This document shows positions 36,319-50,664 of a DNA stretch of 64,000 bases, one piece after another. Position numbers and translations under genes: made by a program. This stretch comes from Clytia hemisphaerica. Its lineage: Eukaryota > Cnidaria > Hydrozoa > Leptothecata > Clytiidae. The stretch covers positions 885,307 through 949,306 of the forward strand of contig CACVBU010000824.1 of NCBI GenBank assembly GCA_902728285.1. The letters are read 5' to 3'. Under the pieces are notes generated by a model. That model searched no databases. It was not told the DNA's origin and worked only from the letters and a program-made list of their open reading frames with translations. Within the stretch, counting starts at the first letter, position 1. The number at the start of each line of letters is the position of its first letter.

Positions 36319-36537
36319 CCGTAGAACTGGATTACGATTCAAAAGTTTGCTCAACAATCAAAACGCGCAAAAATCGCAAAAATTAGGATAGCCAAGTTAA
36401 ATCCAAGCTGGCACATAATTTGGGAGAGTTTTGTTGAAAATTTTTCATAAGCGGCCAGCTTGGTTCATATCTCAAAATCTTTGGTAGTTTTCATTTGATT
36501 GTTGAGCGAACTTTTGAATTGTTAGCCAGTTCTACGG
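36319..36537. mobile_element. Tc1/mariner-like MITE with TA target duplication
   Basis: Inverted ends of about 46 bp begin CCGTAGAACTGG and continue through ATTCAAAAGTT and GCTCAACAATCAAA. TA flanks both sides (36317-36318 and 36538-36539). It is 219 bp and non-coding. Confidence 0.7.
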
Positions 36538-37094
36538 TATAAAGGGAGGGTGCGTCACGGTTGGTGGATGAGTGGAATCTGGGGAACTGGGCTTTTTCGT
36601 ATGGAAAAGCGTAATTTAGCCAATTTGGACGGAGGTCCCCTCTTTCAGACGGAAAACTCGAATTTAGAGACAACAAAAAAATCAGTTGAAATCTCGGAAT
36701 TAGTAACAAATAGTAAAAATTTCGGTTATCAATTTACGATGTGGCAGAAATAGGTTAAATTAAAATTGACGGAATAGAAAAGTGTCTGGTGTGATAATCC
36801 AGTTCAGAAATTGAGTTTTGAAAATTCATCCCGTTTCCCTGCGATATTCGAATAATTCAACAGTATGTGAGCTTTCAGGAATTCAAATTCCTTATCGTAA
36901 TGAAGGAGAAAAAAATTAAAATGGAACAAATTGGCCATAAATGAGAAACATTATATTTGACAATAAGTAAGTAGTACTGATGTAATGATAATATTATCCT
37001 GATCACAAAACCTTTTTACTTTGTTAATATAGCCAAATATTTATAGGTATAAGATATTTAAAAAAAAACGAAAAGCGCGATTCTACAAAATTCC

Positions 37095-40000
37095 TCAAAA
37101 AAGTTTTATTTCTATATAAAAGTTGATCAAAAGATAATTCACTTCCATACAATGTTCAGCTACTAAAGTTAAGTCGTCGATTTCTATAGCTACTTTTCGC
37201 TTTGTTCTTCCACGAAAGTTACCGTTGATTGCAACTACCATTTTGGATTTCGCAACGATCAGTTTTCTCTCAGTCATCATATACCATTCGAGTTGCGGGT
37301 TTTCAACACTGCTAGCTCTATGTTTCGCAAACTGTTCTTCTACAGGATCTTGGTTTAATTTGTCCGACAGAAACATGTCCACGCCGTCCAATTTTAATAG
37401 CTCTGGAACCATTTCGCAGTAAGAATGGACTGGAAAAGAGAAAAATAATCAGAACTATAGAAAAAGTACAAAAAATCCCAACCTGGCTTATTTTGGATGT
37501 GCGTGCGATAAATTATGCACAGATCTCAACACCTACATTCACATGCAAATAAAAGGGGTTTTACACAAAGCTAGGTTAAAGTCTTTGGAATTTTCTTGCT
37601 GATATTTTACTGTGCTTTTAGACGAAATCTGTCTAAGACGGAAGTACTTTGGACACTGTATTCAGCACGAAAAACGATAAAGGAAGGGGAAAACGATCAT
37701 AACAACGAGTGAATCTTCATATGGCGATGTCCTGAAACTTCTAGACTTGAGTCTCGAGCCTGGTAATCTTATAAAGATATAGACAAAAAATATATAATCA
37801 CAAATTATGTCCTGTACCTGTCATCCTGATACCATCTAGCGTTTTCAGACTAATGCAATACTTGGCTTGTTCCTTAGCAGGCAGCTTGAGCTTTTTGGTC
37901 TCTTTTTGCCAATTGTTGATATAAGCAAGAAATGTGTCCTTCAAAAATAATTTACGTTTAATAGATTTATCATTATTCATCGGTTTTAAAAGTAAAAGAG
38001 CTACCTCCTTCTGCTTGAAAAATAGCTAAATACATCACAGTGACAGTTTACGTGTTCAGATATGGACTATTATGAGAGACCAAAATTTCATTCATTATCT
38101 ATACAAAAGGATTTGAAAAATTCAGTTGGGTATTTTTTTTGGGGTATTTTGGAAATGTCTCAAATCTAATAGTTGGAATAGTTGGATCCAATTTAGCTTA
38201 CTTCAAACTTTGTCATGCTTGGTATGTCATTCGGCTTCACAGGATCTAATGCAGGTTTCCTTAGTTTTTGACCTACATACGTGTGCGTAACATTCATAAG
38301 ATCAAAAAATTTGTCACATTTTCTGATGAAGCCAATCAACTCGCTAATCGACTGTTTCTTCATTGCTTGCATCCAAAATTCCAGTCCATCCGCCATTGAG
38401 TTACTTAAAATCTAAACAAAAGAAAAACCTAAAAATGAAATATGCTAAATCCTGACTAGGGATAACTAAATTGATGGAACAAAAGGAGTCATTATTTGGA
38501 AGTTAGACACCACCGCTTGAAGATGAAAATTGGCAGCAAATTAAGAAATGTTCCTCTACATCCATTGAAAAAGAAACTTTATATGATAAATCGCAAAAAA
38601 AGTTTTTTATAGAACATGAAATATTTGCAAAAAATAGAATTTTTGGAGATTTTGCCCGATAATTATTCAAAAGTAAAAAAAAATATCTCCATTCAGATAC
38701 CAGTTTCAAAAAAAAAAATAAAAAAAAATAGGCCTTGACCCCTCATTTTGGTATTGATCTTCCTTTTTTAATTTTGAAAAAAATTATTGACACTGTCCCC
38801 AGTCCTAGGTTTGGTATCTGGATCCTGACACCCTGAAATGAGCCAGAACCTTCCGATTTTAACAGAAAATTGCAAGAAAAATGAACAAAACTGAGTGTGC
38901 TTACTTGGACAGCAAGGTTGACTCTCATTCTTGTTCGTGGCCCAAGTACAATGTGATCATGTGTTAACTTCGAACATTTGCGTAGTCCAGGTGATAGAGA
39001 TGCCCTATTTAGGTCGAATTCGTAGAATGCCTGGATAGTATTCGAACTCAAATCCTCTCCATTTATCTGAAGCGTTGAAAAAAATTAACATTTTGCATAA
39101 GAAAAATTGTTCTAAATAAAGTAAAAATAAATAAATAAATCTTATCAGGGGTAAAAATTAAATAAAATTGATTGAATATTAGTTCTGTTAAAGGTGTAAA
39201 AGGCTAAGTGTGAAAGAAATGACCCTTAACCTTAGAAAATGTTTTTAAGCCTGGAAATACTGAGTGTTTTAGTTTTCTACCATTTGGACATAATAAAATT
39301 GACTTTTAAAAATGGAAAATATCTAGGAATCTCCCCTTACAAAGTACATAAAGCGCACAAAGTACATTCTTGTTTCCCCTTTCCAGAAGAAGATTTTCTG
39401 GTCCCTTTATTCCTTTGGTGTTTTGAAAGGTTTGAACTATGAAAAGCAGCAGAAAGTAGTGAAAAGTGGATACTGGTTTGAATTGAGTGGTTATCAATAG
39501 TAAAATTTGTTCTTACCGTTAGCTTTCTTGTCTTTTTGTTGGAGCCAGAATTTTCAAGATTATTTCTGATCGTTTTCACGAGATGGGGTACATCACTGAA
39601 GAAATATATCTTACACCCGGGAGCAAAGCGATTGTGAGCCCAATACACAACACCATCAAGGGATACATTGGAACCATCCTATAATCGATGCATTTCAAAA
39701 AACTTCCGATTAGCAGAAGCACCATCACATACAAATGCGTGTACGTTGAAATTAACCATCTCTAGGACACCAACAGCTTCCCAAATTATTGCAAATAGCT
39801 GTTCAGCTGAGGCAGATTTTGTTGCATGAAATCCAATAGGCAAATTGAAATGGTGGAAAAAGCCTCTAATCATTATGGCTAACACGTGAGTTGCTAGTGG
39901 CCTGAGTTTCTTCCTCTCCTTTTCCAGGGATCTCTCAAGACTGTCAATCTCGTCAGAAATCTTACCAAGCTCAGTAAAGCCGATGATGGTCCCAGTTGAT

Positions 40001-41815
40001 CTGCTGAAAACGAGACCAGACTTGATTTTCATCTCATCAAACATTACAGAGCAGATTCTTTGATGAGCAGGAGCTTCGTCAAGTTTTTGTTCTTTACAGA
40101 ACTTTGTGATAACATCAGGGTTAAAAGAGGCACCAATTGACGTGAAGCTAGTGTAGTTGTTCGTAGGTGCTAAGAAATCAAAAGATTAGCAAAAGGTTGA
40201 ATATACAATAGAGCAGAAAGAGAAAGAAAGCAGAACAAAATTTCAGCAAATAAAAATCCTCAAGTTATTTACTTTTTTGAAATAATTATTGAAAGCTATG
40301 GAATCTTAATAACTTAAGAGAACTTATTTTCTAGTGTTTTTGCTGACCACCAAATTTAGTTCCCTTAAGGTCAAAGCTTTGTGAAATAAGACAGAATAAA
40401 ACGAAATAAACTTGAATTGTTTTCATTAATGTAAATGCTGTTCTGCTTTCTTGGGATTTATTTCTTGAATTTCTATTTGATAGATTTCATGTCAACAGTT
40501 CATGGGCTGAAAATGAAATTTAGTAGTTTTTGGCTCAAAAAAATTATAGTTTAAGTTTATTCAGTGACGACTACCCATATCTGGATTCTTTTGTTAATCA
40601 CTATGCCATAACCTAAACCCTTACCTGGACTCCGTAAATATATGATCAAGCACCAGCGTATCATGACAGGATGCCATCTCATTGAAGTTGGTTTCTTGAG
40701 CTTTGCAGCTTTTTTCTGCTGTTCCCAAAGTAGAAACATGGGTGATTTTTGGTCAAAGGGACATTCTCCATTCATCACATTGTCAACAACTTGTTGTGTT
40801 CCTTTGTCTTTAATGCGCACACCTTTTGTCTTCACCAGCTTTTCAATTTTCTTTTCCATCTTACGTTGTTTCCGTTTCAGATCCCTGTTTTCCTTGGCCA
40901 CAGCTTTAAGTCGGTTTTTTAAGTGTTGTTTAGTCATAGAGCTGTGAGGCTTTTTAGCCTTTGGCTCTAGATCTTCCACAGACTTTCGTCTTTCCATTGT
41001 CATTAATGACCTTCTGTTAATATGACAATGCTGACATCTCTCTGTGTCTGTATCTGACAGCACAATGTCACAGTTTTTGTGCCTTATTGTGGCATCAATG
41101 TCTTGGTAGAGTTTAAATTTGGTGTCTTCCAAAACAGTTTTTCCGTGATCTGCTGATTTGTCTTCTTTACGTGCGGAAATCAAATAATCAAGGTCACTGT
41201 TGCCAGGACAAAAAGACAACAATCCCAATTGGTTGAAAATTTTATCAACATTTCCACGATTTATTATTCTGTCAACTAATTTTAGTTGTGGTACATTATC
41301 TAGAGACAGGATCTTATCAAATGCTATCTGTAATCATCAGATAAAAGGTCTTTTGTTACGTACAATGTCATGTCAATAATTGGAGCATTAACACTGTCCT
41401 TAATTCTCAAAAATGTAAATGTTTTAAAATTTTCTCCATAAACAAATCCATTTTGCTTCGCACATTATAAGATTTTGTCTGACAAAGGAAGCAATTTCTC
41501 ATTGGAGACTTTAAAATCGTGAAGGCTCAATGTACTAGAGCAAACGTCGCAATCAGCTTCTGAATGAATTTCAAATTCTGCAATTGCCTGAGGTTTAGGG
41601 TTTGAAACTCGTTTCAATTTACGAGCACATTTGGCACATATCTTCTGAGGGTGAACAGATAACCAGTCATTAGAAGAAATGTCATAACAAAACAGCTTCC
41701 CAATTTTATCTTTACATTCTAGCACTGTTTTTGAAGTAACATAGCCTGGTTGAAGAATAACTTCACCACGACAAAGACGACATATGTCAGAAAGTGCTTT
41801 GATGTGGTCATCCAT
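37095..41815 (-). pseudogene. P-superfamily transposase with ZAD-like N-terminus, three in-frame stops
   Basis: Minus-strand exons are about 41815-40600, 40170-39520, 39068-38905, 38411-38200, 37977-37818 and 37432-37095. The N-terminus is ZAD-like (Cys12, Cys15, Cys60, Cys63). A basic coiled coil follows (NRDLKRKQRKMEKKIEKL). The RNase H-like core is seen as MFDEMKIKSGLVF, TGTIIGFTELG, FVCDGASANRKFF and FSDVPHLVKTIRNNL. The C-terminal blocks are KCSKLTHDHIVLGPRTRMRV, INNWQKETKKLKL and LNQDPVEEQFAKHR. These are hallmarks of P-element/THAP9-type transposases, which cut and paste DNA. An in-frame TAA (near 41469) sits before CAKQNGF, a TAG lies near 41330 with a frame change, and a TAG (39679-39681) sits between EMHRL and DGSNVSLDG. 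The core Asp in DEM is kept. It is a decayed copy of a P-type element. Confidence 0.7.
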
Positions 41816-41862
41816 TTTATAAAATGTAAAACAGTGTCATTAAAATAACAAAATTAGCATTA

Positions 41863-42335
41863 TGTGGGCTGTCCAATATAGAGTATGTCCAAAACAATCA
41901 ACAAATCAAGTCCGTTTAAACGATAAGATCAAATACAATAGAGGGTTGTCCAAAAGTCAATGTCAAAAACAAATTCAGTCCAGTCCAGTCAGCCAGTAAA
42001 AACAGTTCATGAAATTTAGAGGGTTAATACCAATACTCAATGTCCAAAAACAAATCAAGTCCAGTTACACAGTAGATATCAGATTGAGGGTTGTCCAAAA
42101 ATTAATGTCCAAAATCAAGTCCAGTTCAGTTAAACGATATGAAATTCAATAGGTTTATGCAAAAATCAATGTCCAAAAACGAATCCAGCTCAGTTAAAAA
42201 CGGTTGTGAGATCAAATTATAAATTGAGGGTTTTCCAAAAATCAATGTCCAAAACAAATCCAGTCAAGTTAAACAGTAAGGTCAAATAGAGGGTTGTCCA
42301 AAAATCAGTGTCCAACAGTAAACCAGTAAAAGAGA
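41863..42335. repeat. Minisatellite, about 7 copies of a 60-78 bp unit, 5' of the P-type gene
   Basis: The unit reads GAGGGTTGTCCAAAAATCAA then TGTCCAAAAACAAATC, CAGTCCAGTTAAAC and a variable ATCAAATA tail. It lies directly upstream of the P-type start codon (41815), where promoter or subterminal transposase-binding repeats would be expected. Confidence 0.8.
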
Positions 42336-43084
42336 TAAAAATTTTCACAATAAGACGAGCTTTCTTTCCTTCCCACAAGACGATTCAAAAATGTGTGGAT
42401 TTTCGATGTGTCGTCCTCATGAGCGAGAAATAAAAACTTATCACGTGATTTAAATAAACAGTTTGGCCGTGGAGGCCGCAATTTCTCACAAGACATTATT
42501 TGTCACGTGACAGTAAAAAAATCGGAAAAGATCCTTTGCTAGAAAACATTATCGTTGAATCAAAACAAAAATAAATTATTGTACTTCAGTGTGACAATGG
42601 TAGGTCGAAAGAAAGAAGTGCCTTGAAGTGCCTCGACAAGATTTTAATGTAATTCTTTTTGTATTAGATCAAGAAAGGGTTAAATAATACTGGGGTAAAG
42701 TTTCAAGTAATTATTCAAAGGAATAGCTTTGGAATTTTGATTCAAAGTGTCCACATTGGCAAAATCTGAAAAACACTATATTTCACCTAATTCTTGATGT
42801 TTATTTTCACTTTTAGAACGTCAGGCGTAGAAAATTCCTTAAAAGGTTTATATATGATGAACCTAAAAAAGAAACTGAATGTTTCAGTGAAGAAATGATC
42901 TGTTAAGAGGTGTTTTAGTAGCTCATATTATTACAGTTTTAATTTATCCGCGTCGGAAAGCGCATAATTAGCGACGACATACATAGGTCACCTATTTATT
43001 TCCCGAAAACAATGGAAAAACAAAAGAATAATTCGAATAATTAAGGGGGCAAACATTCCAGCCGCGGCTTTCTTATACTATGCT
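42336..43084. other. Intergenic DNA
   Basis: No gene is supported. A 63-codon minus-strand frame starting at 42496 overlaps the minisatellite edge and has no recognisable domain. Confidence 0.35.
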
Positions 43085-43770
43085 AGTATCAAGTGTATTG
43101 AGGAGTTTCCTTTAGACTCAATGCACCTTGTTAGTCTTTGGGTTGTCAAACGAATTTTGTTTTATTATAAAGAAGGCCCTAGGATCAGTAAATTATCTCA
43201 AAATCAACTTCGATCCATCACTGAAAAGCTTGAATCATTTAAGGGCAAAATGCCTACTGAATTTGCCAGACAACCAAGGGGGTTGAAATATTTAAAACGT
43301 TTTACGGCGACTGAGTTTCGCTCATTCTTATTATATTATGGATTCATTGTTCTGAAAGATGTATTAAGAGATTCTGCATATAAACACCACTTGACATTGG
43401 TTGTTGCTATTCGAATTCTGTCAGATGAAAATGATCTTGTTCGAAATGAAAGAAATCTTAACTATGCTAAGTAGCTTCTTGAATACTTTGTAAACCATGC
43501 CCCTCATTCTTTTGGTGAAGAATTTGTTGTTACAATGTACACAGCTTGATACACTTGGTAGACGATGTGAAAGAGTTCAATGTAGGACTGGATTCAATCT
43601 CATCATTTCCTTTTGAAAACTTCCTTGGAATTTTAAAGAAATTTGTTAGGAATGCAACTGACCCACTTGTGTCAGTCATTAAAAGAGTATCTGAACTGGA
43701 AAGTGCTGGTTTGAAAATTAGCCAGAGAACTATTTCTACTAAAGTTTCTAAGAAAAATCGTGATGCTTGA
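43085..43770 (+). pseudogene. C-terminal fragment of a Tnp2/DUF4218-like transposase
   Basis: The frame gives EEFPLDSMHLVSLWVVKRIL, then RFTATEFRSFLLYYGFIVLK and HLTLVVAIRILSDEN. An in-frame TAG (43472-43474) is followed by EYFVNHAPHSFGEEFVVTMY, then a one-base shift near 43540 into IHLVDDVKEFNVGLDSIS and FPFENFLGILKKFVRN. This is the C-terminal series of EnSpm/CACTA-type Tnp2 relatives (DUF4218). It is 5'-truncated and broken, so non-functional. Confidence 0.65.
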
Positions 43771-44861
43771 AATGAATAAATAAAAATAAAATAAAATGTT
43801 CATTTTACATACAAATGAGATTGCTGTTGTAAAGAATGAACTTTCTAAAACAAGCTTTGTTTGTAACATTTATCAACAAAATATTTTGACTTATTTTTTT
43901 CGAAATCCTTGTCCGTCAAGAGATTACATTCTGAAGTCATTTTTGAAGGTTAAGTCTTACAGTAAATGTTTTATGAAACTCATACCTATAAATAATTGTT
44001 TATTAATTAGAAGACACGTTGTTGGAAAATAAATTATTGCTTGGACCTAGGCCTTCTTTGAATCAAGGTAGGTAGCGAAATACTTACTTTCACTTCAGTT
44101 ATCATAAAATCTACCATATTTTTTAGCAAAACTTCAAACGAAATCGTGAATCGATCCGTAAAGAAAAACTTGTCGCCGAGCTTGGCCTAACCGATGAAGA
44201 TTTCCAACAAACAGCACTGCTTTCACCCCTTGAAAGGTTGTATCAGGATTTCAAATGCAATCTTTATAATGAAGGCACGATAGCTTGGAGAGAAAACGGA
44301 CGATTTAAGCAATGCCTCTTTATGAACGATTATGATTCAATGAGTGGAAAATTCAAGGTATTATATCTCGACTTAGGTCTCTCTGTTCTCTCTCAGAACA
44401 AATTGACTGACGGCATTTGCATGAGTTCAAGGTGTGTCATTCAAGGTTTTCGAAATGGAATGTGGGTGGGACTCGACTGTAGTAGATTTTGGATGATGTC
44501 AGTAAATTATGTGTAAATCTTCTATATAAGCATTGCTTTGTAAGCTAAAGATCTGAAACAAGCTGCCTTGTTCACACCAAAAGATCGTTTTTTCTTTACT
44601 GAGTGTAATTTTATCTTTATTTTAGTTCAACAACTTCGTTATCGTGAGGAGAATAGGCGAAACAACAAAATGTACATGTGGAATCCACAGAGCCTTCTCT
44701 CTTTCACTATCAAAAGTGATGAATGGGATGGAATCGATTGTTGCCATGTCCGTGCATTGAATGATATCTATTCTGAAATAAAGACTAGCTTATGTTACTT
44801 AGTTGATGCAGAAAAAACTTCCTTTTTCTTATCTTTTTTTATTTTCTATCAGCTCGCGATA

Positions 44862-44901
44862 TTTAGTGTCTTTTTAATGCATAATGTTTATCAAAGAAAA
44901 T
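44862..44901. repeat. Left copy of the 40-bp LINE target-site duplication
   Basis: It starts TTTAGTGTCTTTTTAATGCA and is identical over 40 bases to 47394-47433. Confidence 0.9.
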
Positions 44902-44939
44902 GACAGACAGACAGATGCCTTCCCATGCAAGGGGATAGG

Positions 44940-44957
44940 CCTCACCAAAAGGTGAGG
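44940..44957 (-). other. 3' UTR hairpin of the LINE
   Basis: A 7-bp stem, CCTCACC and GGTGAGG, with a 4-base loop, about 40 bp from the LINE 3' end. Such stems can be the recognition site for the element's own reverse transcriptase; here that is inference. Confidence 0.5.
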
Positions 44958-45085
44958 ATCACAGCACCTCCTAAAGCTAAAGTGACCACAAAAAGTATAT
45001 AACTAAGATGAAAAATGAAACATACTAAAGTAGAAAAAAAAAAAAAGGGTAATCTAACTAGAAGAAAAAAAAAAAAAAAAAAAAA

Positions 45086-47362
45086 TTATATAGACAAATT
45101 TCTAATCATTGCATTCCATTCCAAACGATTTCCAGCCATAACAAACCAATTATCAACATTTATACCACATTTAGACATACATTTTCGAATTGAACGACCA
45201 TACGTCATCTTAGGACATCCCCTGGGTCGTTTCGATACTACCCATGAGGAAAGCATTTTCCGAGGAAGACGATCCCAGTCCATCCTACTCACGTGACCAA
45301 TCCACCTCAATTGCTGTCTAGATATATACGTTTCGATAGATTCGAGCCCAACACGTTCAAGAAGCTCATCAGTTGAGATTCTATGTAGAAATGTGTGCTT
45401 TCGATTTACTCGGCACATACTACGTATACAACTATGGTAAAAGCTACGAATCTTTCTCAATAAAGATTCCGTCATGCACCAACATTCACTACCATAAAGA
45501 AGAATTGGTAAGATTAACGAACGAAATATTGATCCTTTGGCCTTATTGGTAATATCAGATGATGCAAACAAACATTTTCTCAACATTCCAAAAGCACCAC
45601 TTGCTTTGGCAATACGGGTATCCACATCCTTTTCATCGGTACAATCGTTGGTAACTATACTACCAAGGTAACAAAACTCGTCAACAATGGGCAAATAACG
45701 CTTTTCATCAATAATTACATCAGATAAGTCGACATTATCAAGGGTTTCAGGGTTGTCATACATGAATATCGGTTTTGCACAGAACAATATCTCCGTTTTG
45801 GAGTCTGACTTGGGATTTATTGCACCGGTATGAATTTCCATTCCGAAACGATCAAAGTGGAGGATTATTGAAGTAGCTCCCTGTTGGATATGATCTCGAC
45901 TCTCAAATAACAAAGCCGTATCGTCTGCATATTCCGAGTCTGGAAGCTCGAAATCTTCTCCTTTCGTGGTTGTTCTACGACCGGTCATTACAAAATCACT
46001 CTTACTCCGAAATATGCAAAACGGTATACCACAGGATAACTTCCAGGTTTCAATCATTGCGGTAATGTAAAAGGTAAACAATAGCGGTCCCAAAATATCA
46101 CCTTGTTTCACACCGACGATGCTGATAATGGTACGGACTACATCGCCTATAACGAATTTCACAGTGAAGTCAGCGTGTAAAACTATTAAGAGATTTATCA
46201 ATTTCAAAGGTACTCCATATTTCTCAAGTACCTTCCACAAAGCGATTCTCGGAACACGGTCGAAAGCTTTAACTAGATCTAGGAATAAAATCCAGGTCTC
46301 CAGTCCATGTTCTCGTCTTTTCTTTATGGCAGTTTTAACGGTAACAACAGCATCCATACAGCCTCTACCAGGGCGGAAACCTGATTGACTCTCATGATCT
46401 AAACTTTCCTCAATCGGTAGAAGTCTACGATGTAGAATAATTGCAATAATTTTATATGCATTTTCAAGGAGCATGATTCCTCTGTAATTTTTTGGCAAGG
46501 AAAGATCTCCTTTTTTCGGTAACACATTAAGCCTGCCAATGTTCCATTCTTTAGGTACTGTTTCGGTTACCCAGAAATCAGTTATGATTGATTTCAATAT
46601 CTGGAAAATTTCTTGGCTGTCGATAATTATTTTCCACGATTGGGTCATCACTCCAGACTCTCCTGGAGCTTTATTTTTCAACTTTGAAATGGCAGTCCTT
46701 ATTTCTTCATCCGAGGGAATTTCATCACAGTTTTCGAAGACTGGTCTTTGGGACAGGAGATCTAAGACAGTTTCATCAAAATTGACTTGATTTTCATAAA
46801 GTTTTTGGAAATGATCTTTGAAAACGGTAGCGTTTTCATCCGGGGTTTTGCATAAAGTACCGTCTGGTTTTTTCAATTGCTTTTGAGTCACCGGTTTAAC
46901 TTTTGACAGTCCTTTTTTTAGCAGTTTCACATTGTCCCAAGCAGTCTTAGTACCGATAGTTACATTAGTTGCGTGAGAGATGTAATGGAGCCACTTATTT
47001 TTGGCACTCCTTACAGCCACCTTTACTTTAGTTCGTAGTAACCGTAATCTCTCTTCTGAAAAACGAGTTCTTTTATTGAAAACACGTCTCATAGCCTCAT
47101 TTCTGGCATCTATGAGAGCATTCAAGTTCTTTTCGTCAAATTTGAACCAGTCTGGTTGAGCTTTAGCACGTCTTGGGAGAACATCGGTTCCTGCTTTAGA
47201 CATGGATTTTGATAGTTCAGAGTATTTGCAGGCTGCATTAGTGTCAAAGTAGTTTTTAATTTTATCAAAGAATTTACGTTTGACATCTGGATCAAGTAGA
47301 TGGGAGTGGTCGAGAGCAAGCAGTCGCTGACGGTTATCGTTTTTCTTTTTAAGACGTTTCAT
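45086..47362 (-). CDS. LINE reverse transcriptase, 758-residue open frame without endonuclease
   Basis: The reverse transcriptase core is clear. NYRGIMLLENAYKI and SGFRPGRGCMDAV lie in the fingers; ILFLDLVKAFDRVPR is motif A (catalytic Asp); GVKQGDILGPLLF is motif B; SEYADDTALLFE is motif C with the catalytic YADD. The thumb region and a C-terminal QLRWIGHVSRMDWDRLPRK segment follow. The first about 150 residues are basic. The apurinic-type endonuclease expected upstream is absent because of 5' truncation, so the ATG at 47362 is internal to the original protein. It lies antisense inside the KDZ-like gene. It would copy RNA into DNA but is unlikely to move by itself. Confidence 0.9.
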   Translation of the reverse strand: MKRLKKKNDNRQRLLALDHSHLLDPDVKRKFFDKIKNYFDTNAACKYSELSKSMSKAGTDVLPRRAKAQPDWFKFDEKNLNALIDARNEAMRRVFNKRTRFSEERLRLLRTKVKVAVRSAKNKWLHYISHATNVTIGTKTAWDNVKLLKKGLSKVKPVTQKQLKKPDGTLCKTPDENATVFKDHFQKLYENQVNFDETVLDLLSQRPVFENCDEIPSDEEIRTAISKLKNKAPGESGVMTQSWKIIIDSQEIFQILKSIITDFWVTETVPKEWNIGRLNVLPKKGDLSLPKNYRGIMLLENAYKIIAIILHRRLLPIEESLDHESQSGFRPGRGCMDAVVTVKTAIKKRREHGLETWILFLDLVKAFDRVPRIALWKVLEKYGVPLKLINLLIVLHADFTVKFVIGDVVRTIISIVGVKQGDILGPLLFTFYITAMIETWKLSCGIPFCIFRSKSDFVMTGRRTTTKGEDFELPDSEYADDTALLFESRDHIQQGATSIILHFDRFGMEIHTGAINPKSDSKTEILFCAKPIFMYDNPETLDNVDLSDVIIDEKRYLPIVDEFCYLGSIVTNDCTDEKDVDTRIAKASGAFGMLRKCLFASSDITNKAKGSIFRSLILPILLYGSECWCMTESLLRKIRSFYHSCIRSMCRVNRKHTFLHRISTDELLERVGLESIETYISRQQLRWIGHVSRMDWDRLPRKMLSSWVVSKRPRGCPKMTYGRSIRKCMSKCGINVDNWFVMAGNRLEWNAMIRNLSI

Positions 47363-47393
47363 TAAGCGGAGGGTAACAAAAGTAGCATTATGC

Positions 47394-47433
47394 TTTAGTG
47401 TCTTTTTAATGCATAATGTTTATCAAAGAAAAT
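47394..47433. repeat. Right copy of the 40-bp LINE target-site duplication
   Basis: Identical to 44862-44901, and it closes the LINE insertion. Confidence 0.9.
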
Positions 47434-48357
47434 AACATTCCCCAATGTACACAATTTTTAAAGCAATCCTTGGTGCTAGATAATGCCAAAAATACCACTT
47501 TTCTAGAAATTTTTGTTTTTTTTCTTATTCTCAAGTGTATGGTTGAGCCCTTAGCCCACCCTCAGCAATTAAAAAATATATTTTATTTTTTAGTTTAACA
47601 TTGGACCTTCTGGGTCAGATGATGTACATTCCTACTGTCAACCTGCCGATGTTGTTGGTATTACAAATACTATAATGTCGGAGAAGATCACTACTGGATT
47701 GAATGCTGTTGTGCAAGATGTTCTTCCACAGCAATCAAAAAATGACAAAGTGGAAAAGTTTGCTGTGAGAGCATCTACACACAACATCGTCCACTTGTTT
47801 AAAGGTAACAAAAACGGTCACATTTACATCAGATGCTGCTCAGGGCTATGCGCCAGTACGTACAGGAGGAAAGTCAACTTACGAACCCTTGACGAGAAGA
47901 CTGCCCTCACACGGAATTGTTTAAAAGTTACATGTCAACCAACTGGGACAAGCACAAGCTATCGAGAGAGGTGCGTACAGTTGAACCAACTGGGGATGAA
48001 ACTGTTGACGAGGCTCCAAATGATGATTCAAATGATGCGGATTTATGACTATGACGGCGATGATGATTTAAGCCATCAATTTCACTTCCATATTTTTTTT
48101 CTAGATATTGTAGTCAAATACTAAAATCTTTGACCAATCCTTACATAAATCTGGTTTCTGACCCCGGACAAACCTACATATCATGAAAAACATGTGACAA
48201 AAATAAATGTAGCGGTTTCGGGGTGGGTACCTATGTTTTTAAAAATGTTTTTGAGAACTCAGTTCATAAATACCGGCCCCAAAAGCTTATGCAGGCAGTC
48301 CAGCGGTTAGAATTTTCCCATGATTAATCGTAATAAGCGATTCAAGATAATGTATAG

Positions 48358-48651
<294 letters not shown>

Positions 48652-48788
48652 TGACAATTTAACTTGTATTTATTTTTTCATATGGCTGGCTGATAAAAGA
48701 GCGATTTCATATAATATTCAAATGTATTTAGTTTTTAAGATATACAATCTATGTGGTTGATATAGTGATTTTATATTTTTCATTCTAG

Positions 48789-50664
<1,876 letters not shown>

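Larger units (their letters stand above)
44902..47393 (-). mobile_element. Young 5'-truncated non-LTR retrotransposon (LINE)
   Basis: The insert lies between perfect 40-bp direct repeats. Its 3' end is at 44902 (minus strand) and carries a short (CTGT)n tail, a conserved-looking 3' UTR with a CCTCACC/GGTGAGG hairpin at 44940-44957, and two poly-A-like tracts (poly-A on the plus strand). The endonuclease half is missing, so it is 5'-truncated by target-primed reverse transcription. The undamaged frame and perfect duplication indicate recent insertion. The RTE/Proto2-like group is a guess from the RLRWIGHV-type C-terminus. Confidence 0.9.

Noticed and set aside
42305-42496. A 63-codon minus-strand frame upstream of the P-type gene
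   Set aside because: It overlaps the minisatellite edge, has no domain, and I found no splice join to the transposase.
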